NCBI GenBank assembly: GCA_965200975.1
Contig: OZ241740.1
Coordinates: 1,612,001 to 1,676,000, forward strand
Length of the DNA: 64,000 bases
From: S5-327 sp965200975
Lineage (GTDB): Bacteria; Chloroflexota; Dehalococcoidia; Lucifugimonadales; Australimonadaceae
Direction of reading: 5' to 3'
Of this stretch, positions 17,573-25,670 are shown piece by piece (positions within the stretch are counted from its first letter, which is position 1; each line of letters starts with the position of its first letter). The position numbers and the translations under genes are program-made. Under the pieces are notes generated by a model. It searched no databases. It saw only the letters and a list, made by a program, of their open reading frames with translations, and was not told the origin of the DNA.

Positions 17573-18811
17573 CTAGAAGCCGCCGACGTCGGCGGCGCCG
17601 GGGGGCGGAGCGTAGTCGGTGTAGGCCCACTCCGGCATCGTGCTCTCCAGCCCTTCCAGCCCGATCATCCGCTCGTACTCCTGGCGGATGTAGGGGTCCT
17701 GGTCGGGATAGGCGATGGCGCGTCCTCCGTCGCGGGTGTCCTGCGCGCCGCCGTCACGGGCGTCGGAGCCGGGAGCGGCGCCGTTGCGCAAGCCGGGGCC
17801 GTAGGGGCCGTCGAAGATGAGGAAGCGGATGCCGTTTGGAGACGTGCCGAAGTGCTGGTGGAACCAGTCGCCGGTCATCGGCGCCGCGCTGATCATGCCG
17901 ACGGGCTCGTAGTCCTGACGTTTGACTTCATCGCCGCGTCCGGCCTCCCAGGGCTGCTCCCCTAGCCTGTCGGGCCAGGTGACGCTGTAGCCCTTGCCGC
18001 GGATGCAGACGAGGATAGCGCCCGAGGTGTGCTTGTGCGCCTTCGAGTACTGCCCCGTCTCGTACTGGCCAATCTTCATATAGAAGTTGGCGCCGGCCAT
18101 GTGAGGCTCGACACGGCGGTAGCTGAACGAGCGGCGGTTGTCGCGGGGGAGGTGGCAGTTGACGATGTCGGGTATCACGTTGGTGCGGCGCATGGCGAGG
18201 CCGCGCACCGGGTCGGCATAGATGTCGTCGACCGGCTTGAAGTAGTCGTCCTCGGCGTCGAAGAGGTTGGTGAACTCGTAGCTGTTTTCGAGAACGAACG
18301 CAGGGTCGCGAACGAGATTCACAATGTTGGGGGCGGTGGTGGCGGCGAGAAGGAGCGCCGGGCTCGAGGTGGCGTTGACGAGGCGGTGCTGGGCGTTGAG
18401 GGGGATGCCGAAGAGCGACCCTGCGGACCACTCGAACACCTGCTTCTTACCGGGGTTGCTCTCCTGCCACACCTCGGTGGAGCCGCGGCCTTCTGCAACG
18501 TAGTAGATCTCCTCGTACATGTGCTTCTCGGGGTTGAGGGCGCCGGCGCCGGGGATCTCGACGACGTACATTCCCCACAGGTGTTCGGTGCCGAGGAGCT
18601 GTATGGCGACGCCGTTTCCGCCAAGGCGCTTCCACGGCTTCAGCGGCAAGTCCTGGATGCGGCGGACGCCGATGTCGCGGTGGATTTCGATGCCCTGCGA
18701 CTCGATGAAGAGGTCGTACGGAGATTTCGGCGTCTTCCAGAAGCCGAACCCCGCCTTGTTCATGCCTTCCGGCTCATGCCAATCGGCGAGTTCGGCGGTT
18801 TTGGTGACCAT
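17573..18811 (-). CDS. bicupin domain protein, paralogue of the 7938-9197 gene
   Basis: The 412-residue protein repeats the two-barrel arrangement of the earlier bicupin. Matching segments are NPEKHMYEEIYYVAEGRGST in barrel 1 and YSKAHKHTSGAILVCIRGKG and GDWFHQHFGTSP in barrel 2. The metal-like His pairs are again clearer in barrel 2. The start is ATG 18811, with GGGAGG eleven bases upstream; the longer frame adds a basic leader with no homology. The C-terminal 25 residues end in a Pro/Gly-rich tail. It stands alone on the minus strand and points at the terminator of the protease gene. Dioxygenase activity is possible but unproven. Confidence 0.86.
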   Translation of the reverse strand: MVTKTAELADWHEPEGMNKAGFGFWKTPKSPYDLFIESQGIEIHRDIGVRRIQDLPLKPWKRLGGNGVAIQLLGTEHLWGMYVVEIPGAGALNPEKHMYEEIYYVAEGRGSTEVWQESNPGKKQVFEWSAGSLFGIPLNAQHRLVNATSSPALLLAATTAPNIVNLVRDPAFVLENSYEFTNLFDAEDDYFKPVDDIYADPVRGLAMRRTNVIPDIVNCHLPRDNRRSFSYRRVEPHMAGANFYMKIGQYETGQYSKAHKHTSGAILVCIRGKGYSVTWPDRLGEQPWEAGRGDEVKRQDYEPVGMISAAPMTGDWFHQHFGTSPNGIRFLIFDGPYGPGLRNGAAPGSDARDGGAQDTRDGGRAIAYPDQDPYIRQEYERMIGLEGLESTMPEWAYTDYAPPPGAADVGGF

Positions 18812-18894
18812 GTGCGTATATCCTCCCTGCAAGCGGCGCAAAGACGCCTGACGCGTTCTCAGTATTGCGCCGCGAGTGTAAAGCGCGGCTCGGG

Positions 18895-18975
18895 GAGCGG
18901 TCAACGCGCGGCGGCTGGCGAGGAGGCGTCAGCGCCGGCGAGCCGCCGGGAGAGCGTCTGCTTTCCCAGCCCCTA
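18895..18975. repeat. dispersed intergenic hairpin repeat, single copy
   Basis: The words gtcaacgcgcggcggctggc, gccgggagagcgtctg and tcccagcccct match the repeat family seen at 6631-6852. It lies between the divergent bicupin and membrane-protein genes. The remainder of the 357-bp gap (18812-19168) has the TTAACT array and no visible gene. Confidence 0.7.
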
Positions 18976-19011
18976 AGGCGCGCGAATTCTGCCCCGACCT
19001 CCTTACTAACA

Positions 19012-19050
19012 TTAACTCGGCATTAACTCGGCATTAACTCGGCGCTAAGT
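19012..19050. promoter_or_regulatory. direct-repeat operator, three perfect TTAACT units plus one degenerate
   Basis: TTAACT occurs at 19012-19017, 19023-19028 and 19034-19039, and CTAAGT at 19045-19050, each 11 bp apart; the first three lie in perfect 11-bp repeats of CATTAACTCGG. Four TTAACA-like hexamers spaced by about 5 bp is the layout of PhoP/PhoB-type response-regulator boxes. It is 119 bp upstream of the membrane-protein gene and about 200 bp from the divergent bicupin start. The regulator is not identified. Confidence 0.55.
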
Positions 19051-19168
19051 TGTCGCGGCGCATCGTTGTAGCGCGCTGAGCCTATCAAGTACGCTTCCGC
19101 CGTCGGCGAAGGATCACGCCGGGCTGGCCGTCAGGCGGTCGGCGCAAAACTAGTAAAGGAGAAGAGCG

Positions 19169-19729
19169 ATGGACTGGGAGTTGATACGGAACCTCAGCGG
19201 TTGGCATAGCGGGTTGGGGCTTGCAGTGGTTGCGCTCTTTCTGATCCGCCGTCAGGATCGAATGATTCGCCTGTACGGCGAATCAGTTGCCGGGCTCGCC
19301 CTCGCGTCCATCATCGCGACGGCCATGCTCACCTTCATAGAAGATGGGAGCCAATTCTATCGCGACGGCTGGGACGCGATAATTATAGTGCCGGTCTTCG
19401 CTGCGCTACTGCTCGCGTTGCGAGTGGGGTCGGATGAGGAGCCCCCGGCGCAACGCCGCATCATCATGGGGCTGGGTGTCCTCTACAGCGCGAGCACGCA
19501 ACCGCCTGATCGGCGGGCGCATAGCCTGAAGATCCGAGAGGGGCCCCCGCTCTTTGCGAGGGCCCCTCCTGTTATTGGGGACGGCGCGCGTAGCCGGGAG
19601 AGCGTCCGATCCCTCAGACCCCTCATACAAGTCTGGACAGCCGCCTCTGTCGGAAGCCGTTTGCCCCTTGGCGCTGTATCAGCCTACAATCCGCGCGAAT
19701 CAGGCAATTCGTCTCGCAGGGAGGGGTGT
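19169..19729 (+). CDS. small hypothetical membrane protein whose frame runs into the next gene
   Basis: AAGGAG precedes ATG 19169. The first 100 or so residues look real: an N-terminal amphipathic part, then membrane segments near residues 16-27, 42-57 and 72-86 (LGLAVVALFLI, GLALASIIATAMLTFI, AIIIVPVFAALLLALRV). Beyond about residue 105 the sequence is basic and unstructured and passes through a terminator-like hairpin and a dispersed repeat. No stop occurs, so the frame continues straight into the amidohydrolase at 19730. A one-base shift near 19500 would end it at TGA 19507-19509. The function is unknown and the natural end is uncertain. Confidence 0.5.
19538..19568 (+). terminator. terminator-like hairpin after the membrane-protein gene
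   Basis: GAGGGGCCC at 19538-19546 pairs with GGGCCCCTC at 19560-19568, and the inner CGC/GCG extends the stem around a TCTT loop. CTGTTATT follows. This supports a gene end just before it, in conflict with the uninterrupted reading frame. Confidence 0.6.
19575..19632. repeat. dispersed intergenic hairpin repeat, single copy
   Basis: The core ccgggagagcgtccgatcc and ctcagacccct match the other members at 15204 and 42955. It sits between the terminator-like hairpin and the amidohydrolase start. Confidence 0.7.
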
Positions 19730-20833
19730 ATGACGACCGGGAACCTGGAACGCATCATCGATGGCGACGGTCACATTATGGAGGACATCGCCGGCATCAT
19801 GTCGTATGTGCCCGAGGAGTACCGGGCCAGCAGCTTCGCCGGCGACGAGCGCCGCGTGCGCAGCCCCTTCCCTCCTATCGACCACCTGCACTCGGCTAAT
19901 CGGCACACGACGCCGCCCGGCGCCTTCGCCAACGTGGGCCCGGACGGGTGGCTTGACTTCCTCGACGAGGTGGGCGTCGACGCTACTGTTCTGTACACGA
20001 CGAGCGGGCTCGGGTTCGGGAAGATCGTGAGTCGCGACTGGGCCATTATGCTGGCGCGCGCGTACAACAACTGGGTGTACGACACGTACCTGGCGCGCGG
20101 CGACCGTTTCCAGGCTATGGGCCTGCTGCCCCTCCAGGAGCCGGAGGCTGCGGCGGAGGAGCTGCGCCGCATCGTGCAGGACCTCGGGTTCGTCGGCGCA
20201 ATGCTTCCCTCCACCGGCGCGCAGCAGCCCCATCTGGGCGACAGCAAGTTCTGGCCCATCTATGCGGAAGCCGAACGGCTTGGTTGCGCGCTGGGCATCC
20301 ACGGCGGCGCCCACGAAGGCTTCCTGATGGACAACATGAGCCCGTACGCTCCTATCAACGCGCTCGGCCACCCGATGGGGCAGATGGTCGCGTTCGCCGG
20401 CATCATCTTTAACGGGGTGTTCGACAAGCATCCCGGCGTGCGAATCGGCTTCCTCGAGGCCGGCGCCGCCTGGCTGCTGACCTGTATGGAGCGCTTCAAC
20501 GGCTCGTGGGCGTCTCATGTGCAGTACGACCCGCGTGGGCGATTCCTCGACATTCGCGACGGCGAGCGCATGTCGGACTACATCTGCCGACACATCGAGG
20601 CCGACCGCATTTTCGTGGGCGTCGAGGGCGACGAGCTCGCCCTGCCGGAGGCCGTCCGCCTCACCGGCAACAAGCCGTACCTCTTCTCGTCCGACTATCC
20701 CCACGAGGTGGACGCCAACACCTGCAAAGCCGAACTCGACGAGCTGCGCGAGAACGCCGAGCTGTCGCCCGAGGACAAAGAGGCAGTGATGCACCGCAAC
20801 GCCGGCCGGTTCTACCGCCTGGGCGTGAGCTAG
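19730..20833 (+). CDS. amidohydrolase family 2 (TIM-barrel metal-dependent hydrolase)
   Basis: The 367-residue protein has the amidohydrolase-2 layout shared with ACMSD and gamma-resorcylate decarboxylases: an N-terminal metal segment RIIDGDGHIMED, a mid-barrel GCALGIHGGAHEGF with the metal His, and a C-terminal YLFSSDYPHEVD holding the catalytic Asp. Family members decarboxylate or hydrolyse aromatic or cyclic acids; the substrate is unknown. GGGAGGGG lies seven bases before ATG 19730, which marks the real start even though the frame is open far upstream. A close paralogue follows at 20889. Confidence 0.9.
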   Translation: MTTGNLERIIDGDGHIMEDIAGIMSYVPEEYRASSFAGDERRVRSPFPPIDHLHSANRHTTPPGAFANVGPDGWLDFLDEVGVDATVLYTTSGLGFGKIVSRDWAIMLARAYNNWVYDTYLARGDRFQAMGLLPLQEPEAAAEELRRIVQDLGFVGAMLPSTGAQQPHLGDSKFWPIYAEAERLGCALGIHGGAHEGFLMDNMSPYAPINALGHPMGQMVAFAGIIFNGVFDKHPGVRIGFLEAGAAWLLTCMERFNGSWASHVQYDPRGRFLDIRDGERMSDYICRHIEADRIFVGVEGDELALPEAVRLTGNKPYLFSSDYPHEVDANTCKAELDELRENAELSPEDKEAVMHRNAGRFYRLGVS

Positions 20834-20888
20834 ACCGGGCCGGCGGCCCGCAAGAGAACTACCGACATTACCGACAAAGGAGCGCTGT

Positions 20889-21980
20889 ATGGTCACCGAG
20901 AACATTGAGCGCATTGTGGACGGAGACGGGCATCTGGTGGAGGACCACCAGGCGATCTGGGAGCGGATGCCCGAGGAGTACCGCGACCGCAGCTTCGTAA
21001 CGACGCGCGGGCCGTTCCCTCCGAACGACCACCTGCATGCGGCCAACCGCCACTTCCTGCCCGAGGGAGCGTTCGCCCGCGTGGGGCGGGAAGGCTGGAT
21101 CGACTTTCTGCAGGACGTGGGCGTCGACAAAACCGTCCTCTACACGTCTAACGGGCTCGCGTTCGGACGCGTGGTGAGCAGGGACTGGGCGATCGAACTC
21201 GCCCGGGCGTACAACAACTGGGTGTACGACGAGTACGTGAGCCAGGACTCGCGCTTTCAGGCGATGGGGCTTGTCCCTCTCCAGGAGCCGGCGGAGGCCG
21301 TCGTCGAGCTGCGGCGCATCGTGCGCGATCTCGGGTTCACCGGAGCGATGCTGCCGGGAACGGGCGCGCTGCAACTGCAGAATCATCTCGGCGACCCCAA
21401 GTACTGGCCCATCTATGAGGAGGCCGACCGCCTCGGCTGCGCCATCGGAATACACGGCGGGGTGCACGACCACATGGGGCTCGACGACATGAGCCCGTAT
21501 GCCCCGGTGAATGCGCTCGGCCACCCGTTCGGCCAGATGGTGAACTTCGCCGGCATCGTGTTCAACGGCGTTCTCGACAAGTACCCGAACGCCCGCTTCG
21601 GCTTCCTCGAAGCCGGCTGCGCGTGGTTTGTGGGCTGCCTGGAGAGGTTCCAGCGCTCGTGGGACAGCCACATCCAGTACGACCCCAACGGACGGTTCCT
21701 GCAGATGCGCGACGGCGAGTCGGTCACCGACTACATCCTGCGGCACGTTGACGAGGGGCGCGTGTACGTCGGCGTCGAGGGCGGCGAACTAACGCTGCCT
21801 TTTGCTGTAAAGATAGCCGGCAACAAGCCTTTCATCTTCTCGTCGGACTTCCCGCACGAGGTGAACCACGAAACATGCAAGGAGGAGATCGCCGAGATCC
21901 GCGAGAACCCCGGCCTCACTTCCGAGGACAAGGCGGCGGTGCTTCACGGAAACGCAGAGCGCTTCTACGGGCTGAACTAA
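20889..21980 (+). CDS. amidohydrolase family 2, tandem paralogue
   Basis: The 363-residue protein repeats the features of its upstream neighbour: RIVDGDGHLVEDHQ, GCAIGIHGGVHDH and FIFSSDFPHEVNHETC. The two are similar along the whole length (for example LARAYNNWVYD and PLQEP segments are identical), showing a tandem duplication. AAGGAGCG is correctly placed before ATG 20889, and the gap to the previous gene is 55 bp, so they are likely co-transcribed. Duplicate genes with small changes next to the metal site suggest related substrates. Confidence 0.9.
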   Translation: MVTENIERIVDGDGHLVEDHQAIWERMPEEYRDRSFVTTRGPFPPNDHLHAANRHFLPEGAFARVGREGWIDFLQDVGVDKTVLYTSNGLAFGRVVSRDWAIELARAYNNWVYDEYVSQDSRFQAMGLVPLQEPAEAVVELRRIVRDLGFTGAMLPGTGALQLQNHLGDPKYWPIYEEADRLGCAIGIHGGVHDHMGLDDMSPYAPVNALGHPFGQMVNFAGIVFNGVLDKYPNARFGFLEAGCAWFVGCLERFQRSWDSHIQYDPNGRFLQMRDGESVTDYILRHVDEGRVYVGVEGGELTLPFAVKIAGNKPFIFSSDFPHEVNHETCKEEIAEIRENPGLTSEDKAAVLHGNAERFYGLN

Positions 21981-22069
21981 CCGTAGCCGGGCGCCGCGGC
22001 ATAAGCGTTGCGCGCTCTCCGCTCTGCAGATGAGCGCGCAAGCGAACTATGAACCAGAAGGAGAGTCAG

Positions 22070-23131
22070 GTGGCCGACGTCGCAGCTATCCAGGCCGGCG
22101 TAACGAACCTGGTGCAGCGCTGCGCCGGCGTCGAGCCGGGGGAGTCCGTGCTGCTGCTGAACGAGCGCGGCGCTATGAGCCCCGAACTCGTCGATCTGCT
22201 CGAGCAGGCTATCGCCGAGGCGGGCGGGGCGCCCTACTCGCTCTGGGTGGACTCCCTCGCCCGCGCCGAGGAACTGCCTAGCCCGGTGGCGGGCGCAGTG
22301 CTCGGCAGCGACAAGTTGCTGCTGGGCTGCAACCTCAACCGCGCAGTCCTGCTCGAGCACCTGCGCGCGAACGGGGCTGCAGGCCTCATCCGCATCAATA
22401 ACCGCATCCGCGCGCCGGAGGGTATGGCGACCGACCACGCCCGGTTCGACTGGCGGCTCGTGATGGCGCTCGCCCGCCGCATCGAGGCGCGCGCCGCCCA
22501 GGCGGCGACGTACCGGGTGACGAGTCCCCAGGGCACGGAGGTAACGGGGCGGGTGGCCTCGGCAAGCGAAGTGGCCGACGCGTTCTTCGTGCAGGACGCG
22601 GCGCTGAGCCGCACGGAGCGCGTCTTTCCCGGCGAGGTGTACGCGCCTATCGGGAGCGCCGACGCCAGCGGAACGATCGCCTTCGATCACCCCGGCATGG
22701 CCGACCGCGAACAGTTTCATAACCCCATGCTCCTCGAGGTGCGGAACAACACCCTGCAGAGCATCGAATGGCGCGAGGAGCCCGCACGACCCGGCCAGAA
22801 AGACGACCCCACCGGCAACACCGTATGGACGAGCGGCCAGCTGCAGGGGCTGCTCGACGCCGCTGAGGCCAAGTATGGCCGCAACGCCGCGTACGAGGTC
22901 GACTCCTTCCACGGAGGGTTCCACCCCAAGGCCGCCAAACGTCCGGGGCAGCAGAGCAATCAGGACGTTATGCACTTCCACATTGGCCGAACGCCCGCGC
23001 CGCTCTCCGCTTACCTGTCCGACCAGACCATTGAGCTCGACGGCGAACTGTTCTGGGCGAACGGGCAGTCGGCGCTCCTGCGCGAGGAGAGCATCCGGGA
23101 GATGGCCCGCGAGTACGGAGAGGAGATCTAA
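22070..23131 (+). CDS. M29 aminopeptidase / NicX-like family protein
   Basis: The 353-residue protein resembles the family that joins M29 leucyl aminopeptidases and 2,5-dihydroxypyridine 5,6-dioxygenase NicX. Recognisable parts are VQRCAGVEPGESVLLLNERG near the N-terminus, TYRVTSPQGTEVTG, FPGEVYAPIGSADASGTI (conserved Glu) and C-terminal VMHFHIGR (His). The ligand set suits a mononuclear metal site; peptidase versus ring-cleaving activity cannot be decided. GTG 22070 is preferred to ATG 22049 because AAGGAG lies six bases before the GTG. The next gene begins 4 bases after the stop, consistent with an operon. Confidence 0.75.
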   Translation: MADVAAIQAGVTNLVQRCAGVEPGESVLLLNERGAMSPELVDLLEQAIAEAGGAPYSLWVDSLARAEELPSPVAGAVLGSDKLLLGCNLNRAVLLEHLRANGAAGLIRINNRIRAPEGMATDHARFDWRLVMALARRIEARAAQAATYRVTSPQGTEVTGRVASASEVADAFFVQDAALSRTERVFPGEVYAPIGSADASGTIAFDHPGMADREQFHNPMLLEVRNNTLQSIEWREEPARPGQKDDPTGNTVWTSGQLQGLLDAAEAKYGRNAAYEVDSFHGGFHPKAAKRPGQQSNQDVMHFHIGRTPAPLSAYLSDQTIELDGELFWANGQSALLREESIREMAREYGEEI

Positions 23132-23134
23132 GAG

Positions 23135-24103
23135 ATGGCGGACGTTCCGCTGAGCATCGCCTTGGAGCACTACGACCGGCATATGCCCTGGGTCGAGGGA
23201 ACGGTGCGGCCAAAGGGCATCGAACCGACGGTGCTGATCATCGGGCAGGACGGCGCAGGAGGCCGGCGCCACGAGCGCATGCTGCTCCACCGCGAGTTCG
23301 ATGTGTGCGAGCTGTCGCTCGGCTCCTACGTGATGGCCAAGGCGCGCGGCGCCCCGCTGACGGCGATCCCTGTCTTCCCCAGACGGCTGTTCAGCCAGTC
23401 GCAGATGTACGTGAACACGCAGGCCGGCATACGCGGGCCGCAAGACCTCATCGGCAAGCGCGTTGCGCTACGCTCGTTCCAGACCACGCTCTCCGTGCTG
23501 GCGAAAGGCGACCTCGGCAGCGAGTACGGCGTGCCGCTCGACTCGGTAACGTGGGTTACGACCGCGAACGAGCCGGTGGAGTTCGACCCGCCCGCCGGCG
23601 TCGCTCTGGAGCGGCTGGACCCGCAGCGCAGGCTCGGCGACGCCTTGGTCGAGGGCGAGGTCTTGGCATACTTCTCCCCGCGTCCGCCTCAGCCGTACCT
23701 GCAAGGCGCGCCCGAGGTGGGGCGCCTGTTCGAGAACCCGCGCGAAGAAGAGGCGCAGTACTACCGGCGAAACGGCTTCTACCCCATCATGCATGTAGTA
23801 GCCATGAAGTCGGAGGTTGCAGAAGAGCATCCATGGGCGCCCGTGAGTCTGCTCGACGGGTTCGAGCAGGCCAAACAGCAGTGGGCGCACTATATGGACG
23901 ACCCCAACTGGAGCAGGCTCACCTGGGGACGGCACTACCTGGAGGAGGAGCGCCGCGTGCTCGGCCCCGACCCGTGGCCGACCGGCGTGGCGGCCAACCG
24001 CGCCAACCTCGAGCGGTTCATCCGCTACGAGGTGGAGCAGGGCCTCATCTCCGAATCGCTGGCAGTGGAAGACCTGTTCTTCGAGACAACGCTGGAGACA
24101 TAA
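23135..24103 (+). CDS. 4,5-dihydroxyphthalate decarboxylase-like / substrate-binding-fold protein
   Basis: The 322-residue protein resembles Pht5-type 4,5-dihydroxyphthalate decarboxylases, which have the two-lobe fold of periplasmic binding proteins. Indicative segments are LSIALEHYDRHMPW at the start, FDVCELSLGSYVMAKARG, AIPVFPRRLFSQSQMYVNTQAG and DLIGKRVAL. There is no signal peptide, which favours a cytoplasmic enzyme over a transporter component. The start is ATG 23135, directly after the stop of the NicX-like gene. Its neighbours suggest breakdown of a hydroxylated aromatic or heterocyclic acid. Confidence 0.82.
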   Translation: MADVPLSIALEHYDRHMPWVEGTVRPKGIEPTVLIIGQDGAGGRRHERMLLHREFDVCELSLGSYVMAKARGAPLTAIPVFPRRLFSQSQMYVNTQAGIRGPQDLIGKRVALRSFQTTLSVLAKGDLGSEYGVPLDSVTWVTTANEPVEFDPPAGVALERLDPQRRLGDALVEGEVLAYFSPRPPQPYLQGAPEVGRLFENPREEEAQYYRRNGFYPIMHVVAMKSEVAEEHPWAPVSLLDGFEQAKQQWAHYMDDPNWSRLTWGRHYLEEERRVLGPDPWPTGVAANRANLERFIRYEVEQGLISESLAVEDLFFETTLET

Positions 24104-24151
24104 CAGGGGGGCTACCCTGACTCGTAACCTCGCATCAGAAGGAGCGCCGCC

Positions 24152-24739
24152 ATGACGCAGACCGCAACCTACACCGAGCAGCAGTTCATCGCTGACCTGC
24201 GCGACGTTTTCTCAAAGAACCGGGACTCCGTGGAGCAGGCTCACGCCGTCGCTGCGTTAATGCGGCGCGCGTTCGAGAACGGCTGGCCGGAGAACAGCGA
24301 GAAGTTCGGAGACGGCGACGGCACTTTCGAAATCTACCGCGACGAGGAGTACGGCCATCCCGGCCCGGGATTCGTCGTCCTCGCGTACCGCCAGCCTCCG
24401 CAGGAGCTGAAGCGCCCGGCGCCGCACGACCACGGCGTCTGCTGGGTCGCCTACGGCGTGAAGAGCGGGTCGAACACGCAGTCGCGCTACGGCTACGCCC
24501 ACACGGCTGACGACACTGCGAAGCCCGAGTTCAGGCTGCTCGACCAGTTCGAGCAGCGCGGCGGCGACGTGCACTACATCCTCCCCGGCGAGATCCACAG
24601 CGTTCAGGGCTCCGCCGAAGAGACGACGATTTACGCGCGCATCACGAGCATGGACCTCGACAAGGTGCAGCGCCACCGCTACGACGTCGAGAGCGGGCGC
24701 AGCGCGGTGTTCACATCCGCCACGACGACGACGCCGTAG
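24152..24739 (+). CDS. cysteine-dioxygenase-like cupin-fold protein
   Basis: The 195-residue protein has a double-stranded beta-helix with PAPHDHGVCWVAYGVKSG as the metal-binding motif (two His) and a late GEIHSVQGSAEETTIYARI providing the third His. This is the pattern of cysteine dioxygenase/thiol dioxygenase relatives in the predicted metal-dependent DSBH enzymes. The N-terminal 70 residues are helical. AAGGAGCG is located before ATG 24152. It is placed between two decarboxylase-like genes and ends 2 bases before the second, so it is likely part of one operon. Substrate unknown. Confidence 0.8.
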   Translation: MTQTATYTEQQFIADLRDVFSKNRDSVEQAHAVAALMRRAFENGWPENSEKFGDGDGTFEIYRDEEYGHPGPGFVVLAYRQPPQELKRPAPHDHGVCWVAYGVKSGSNTQSRYGYAHTADDTAKPEFRLLDQFEQRGGDVHYILPGEIHSVQGSAEETTIYARITSMDLDKVQRHRYDVESGRSAVFTSATTTTP

Positions 24740-24741
24740 CT

Positions 24742-25659
24742 ATGACGTACTCCGTAGCTGTCGGCAACCGGCTCGAGACCCGCCATCTGCTCAGCGGCCG
24801 CGTGATCGTGGAGGGCGTAGACACGGAAATAATCGACGCGGGCCCCGCGCCTGCGCCGATCTTCCCGGCAATGGTGACCACGCGCCCCTACGATGTTGGC
24901 GAGCTTACGCTGGGCAACTTCATCATCGCCAAAGACCAGGGAGTCCGGCTCGTGGGCTTGCCTGTCTTCCCGAACCTGTTCTTCCCCCTCACCGGCGTAA
25001 CCGTGAACAAGCAGGCAGGCGTCGCAGTCCCTGAAGACCTCGCAGGCAAGCGCGTCGGCGTTCCTCTCGGATTTGCGTCGAACCCCGCCGTGTGGCTGCG
25101 CGCGGTGCTGGCCGGACGGTACGGCGTCGCCGCCGACGCCATCACCTGGGTCGAAGGCGACAACGATTCGCTCCGCGGCGTCCCCTACCCTCGGCCCGAC
25201 CGGCTCAAGCGCGAGCAGATGACCGGCCTCGACGACCGGCTCGCCGCCGGCGAGATCGACGCCCTGGTTGTCGCCGGCGGGAACGCGGCGCTCGCCGGCT
25301 CCGTGCAACTGCTGGTTGACGACCCCTACCCGCTCCTGGCGAGCTACCACGCCGACACGGGCGTTTTCCCCATCAACACGCTGCTCGTTACCAAGGAGGA
25401 GTCGCTCGCCGAGAGCCCCGCGCTGGCCGCCGCCGTATGCCGGGCGATGGACGAGGCGACGGCCATCTATATGGAGGAAGAGCCCGACGACAGCGTGCAT
25501 CAGGGCTTACGCGTCGGCGATCTGCGCCGCATCGGACTGTTCCCCCGCGCGCAGGGGCTCGACGTCCACGGCCCGTCGGTCCAGGCGCTCGTCGACTCGC
25601 TCTACGAGACGGAGCTTATCGGCAGACGCTGGACGCTGGACGAGCTGTTCGCCGCCTAG
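24742..25659 (+). CDS. second 4,5-dihydroxyphthalate decarboxylase-like / substrate-binding-fold protein
   Basis: The 305-residue protein has the same fold as the one at 23135, with YDVGELTLGNFIIAKDQGVR, GLPVFPNLFFPLTGVTVNKQ and DLAGKRVGVPLGF as matching segments. It is divergent in the second lobe. No signal peptide is seen. The start codon is 2 bases after the previous stop, so translation is probably coupled. Two copies around a cupin suggest either two subunits or two substrates in the pathway. Confidence 0.8.
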   Translation: MTYSVAVGNRLETRHLLSGRVIVEGVDTEIIDAGPAPAPIFPAMVTTRPYDVGELTLGNFIIAKDQGVRLVGLPVFPNLFFPLTGVTVNKQAGVAVPEDLAGKRVGVPLGFASNPAVWLRAVLAGRYGVAADAITWVEGDNDSLRGVPYPRPDRLKREQMTGLDDRLAAGEIDALVVAGGNAALAGSVQLLVDDPYPLLASYHADTGVFPINTLLVTKEESLAESPALAAAVCRAMDEATAIYMEEEPDDSVHQGLRVGDLRRIGLFPRAQGLDVHGPSVQALVDSLYETELIGRRWTLDELFAA

Positions 25660-25670
25660 CCTCCGCCGCC

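Noticed and set aside
21977..23443. Minus-strand open frame of 488 codons
   Set aside because: It lies opposite the M29/NicX-like gene and the decarboxylase-like gene; no family features.
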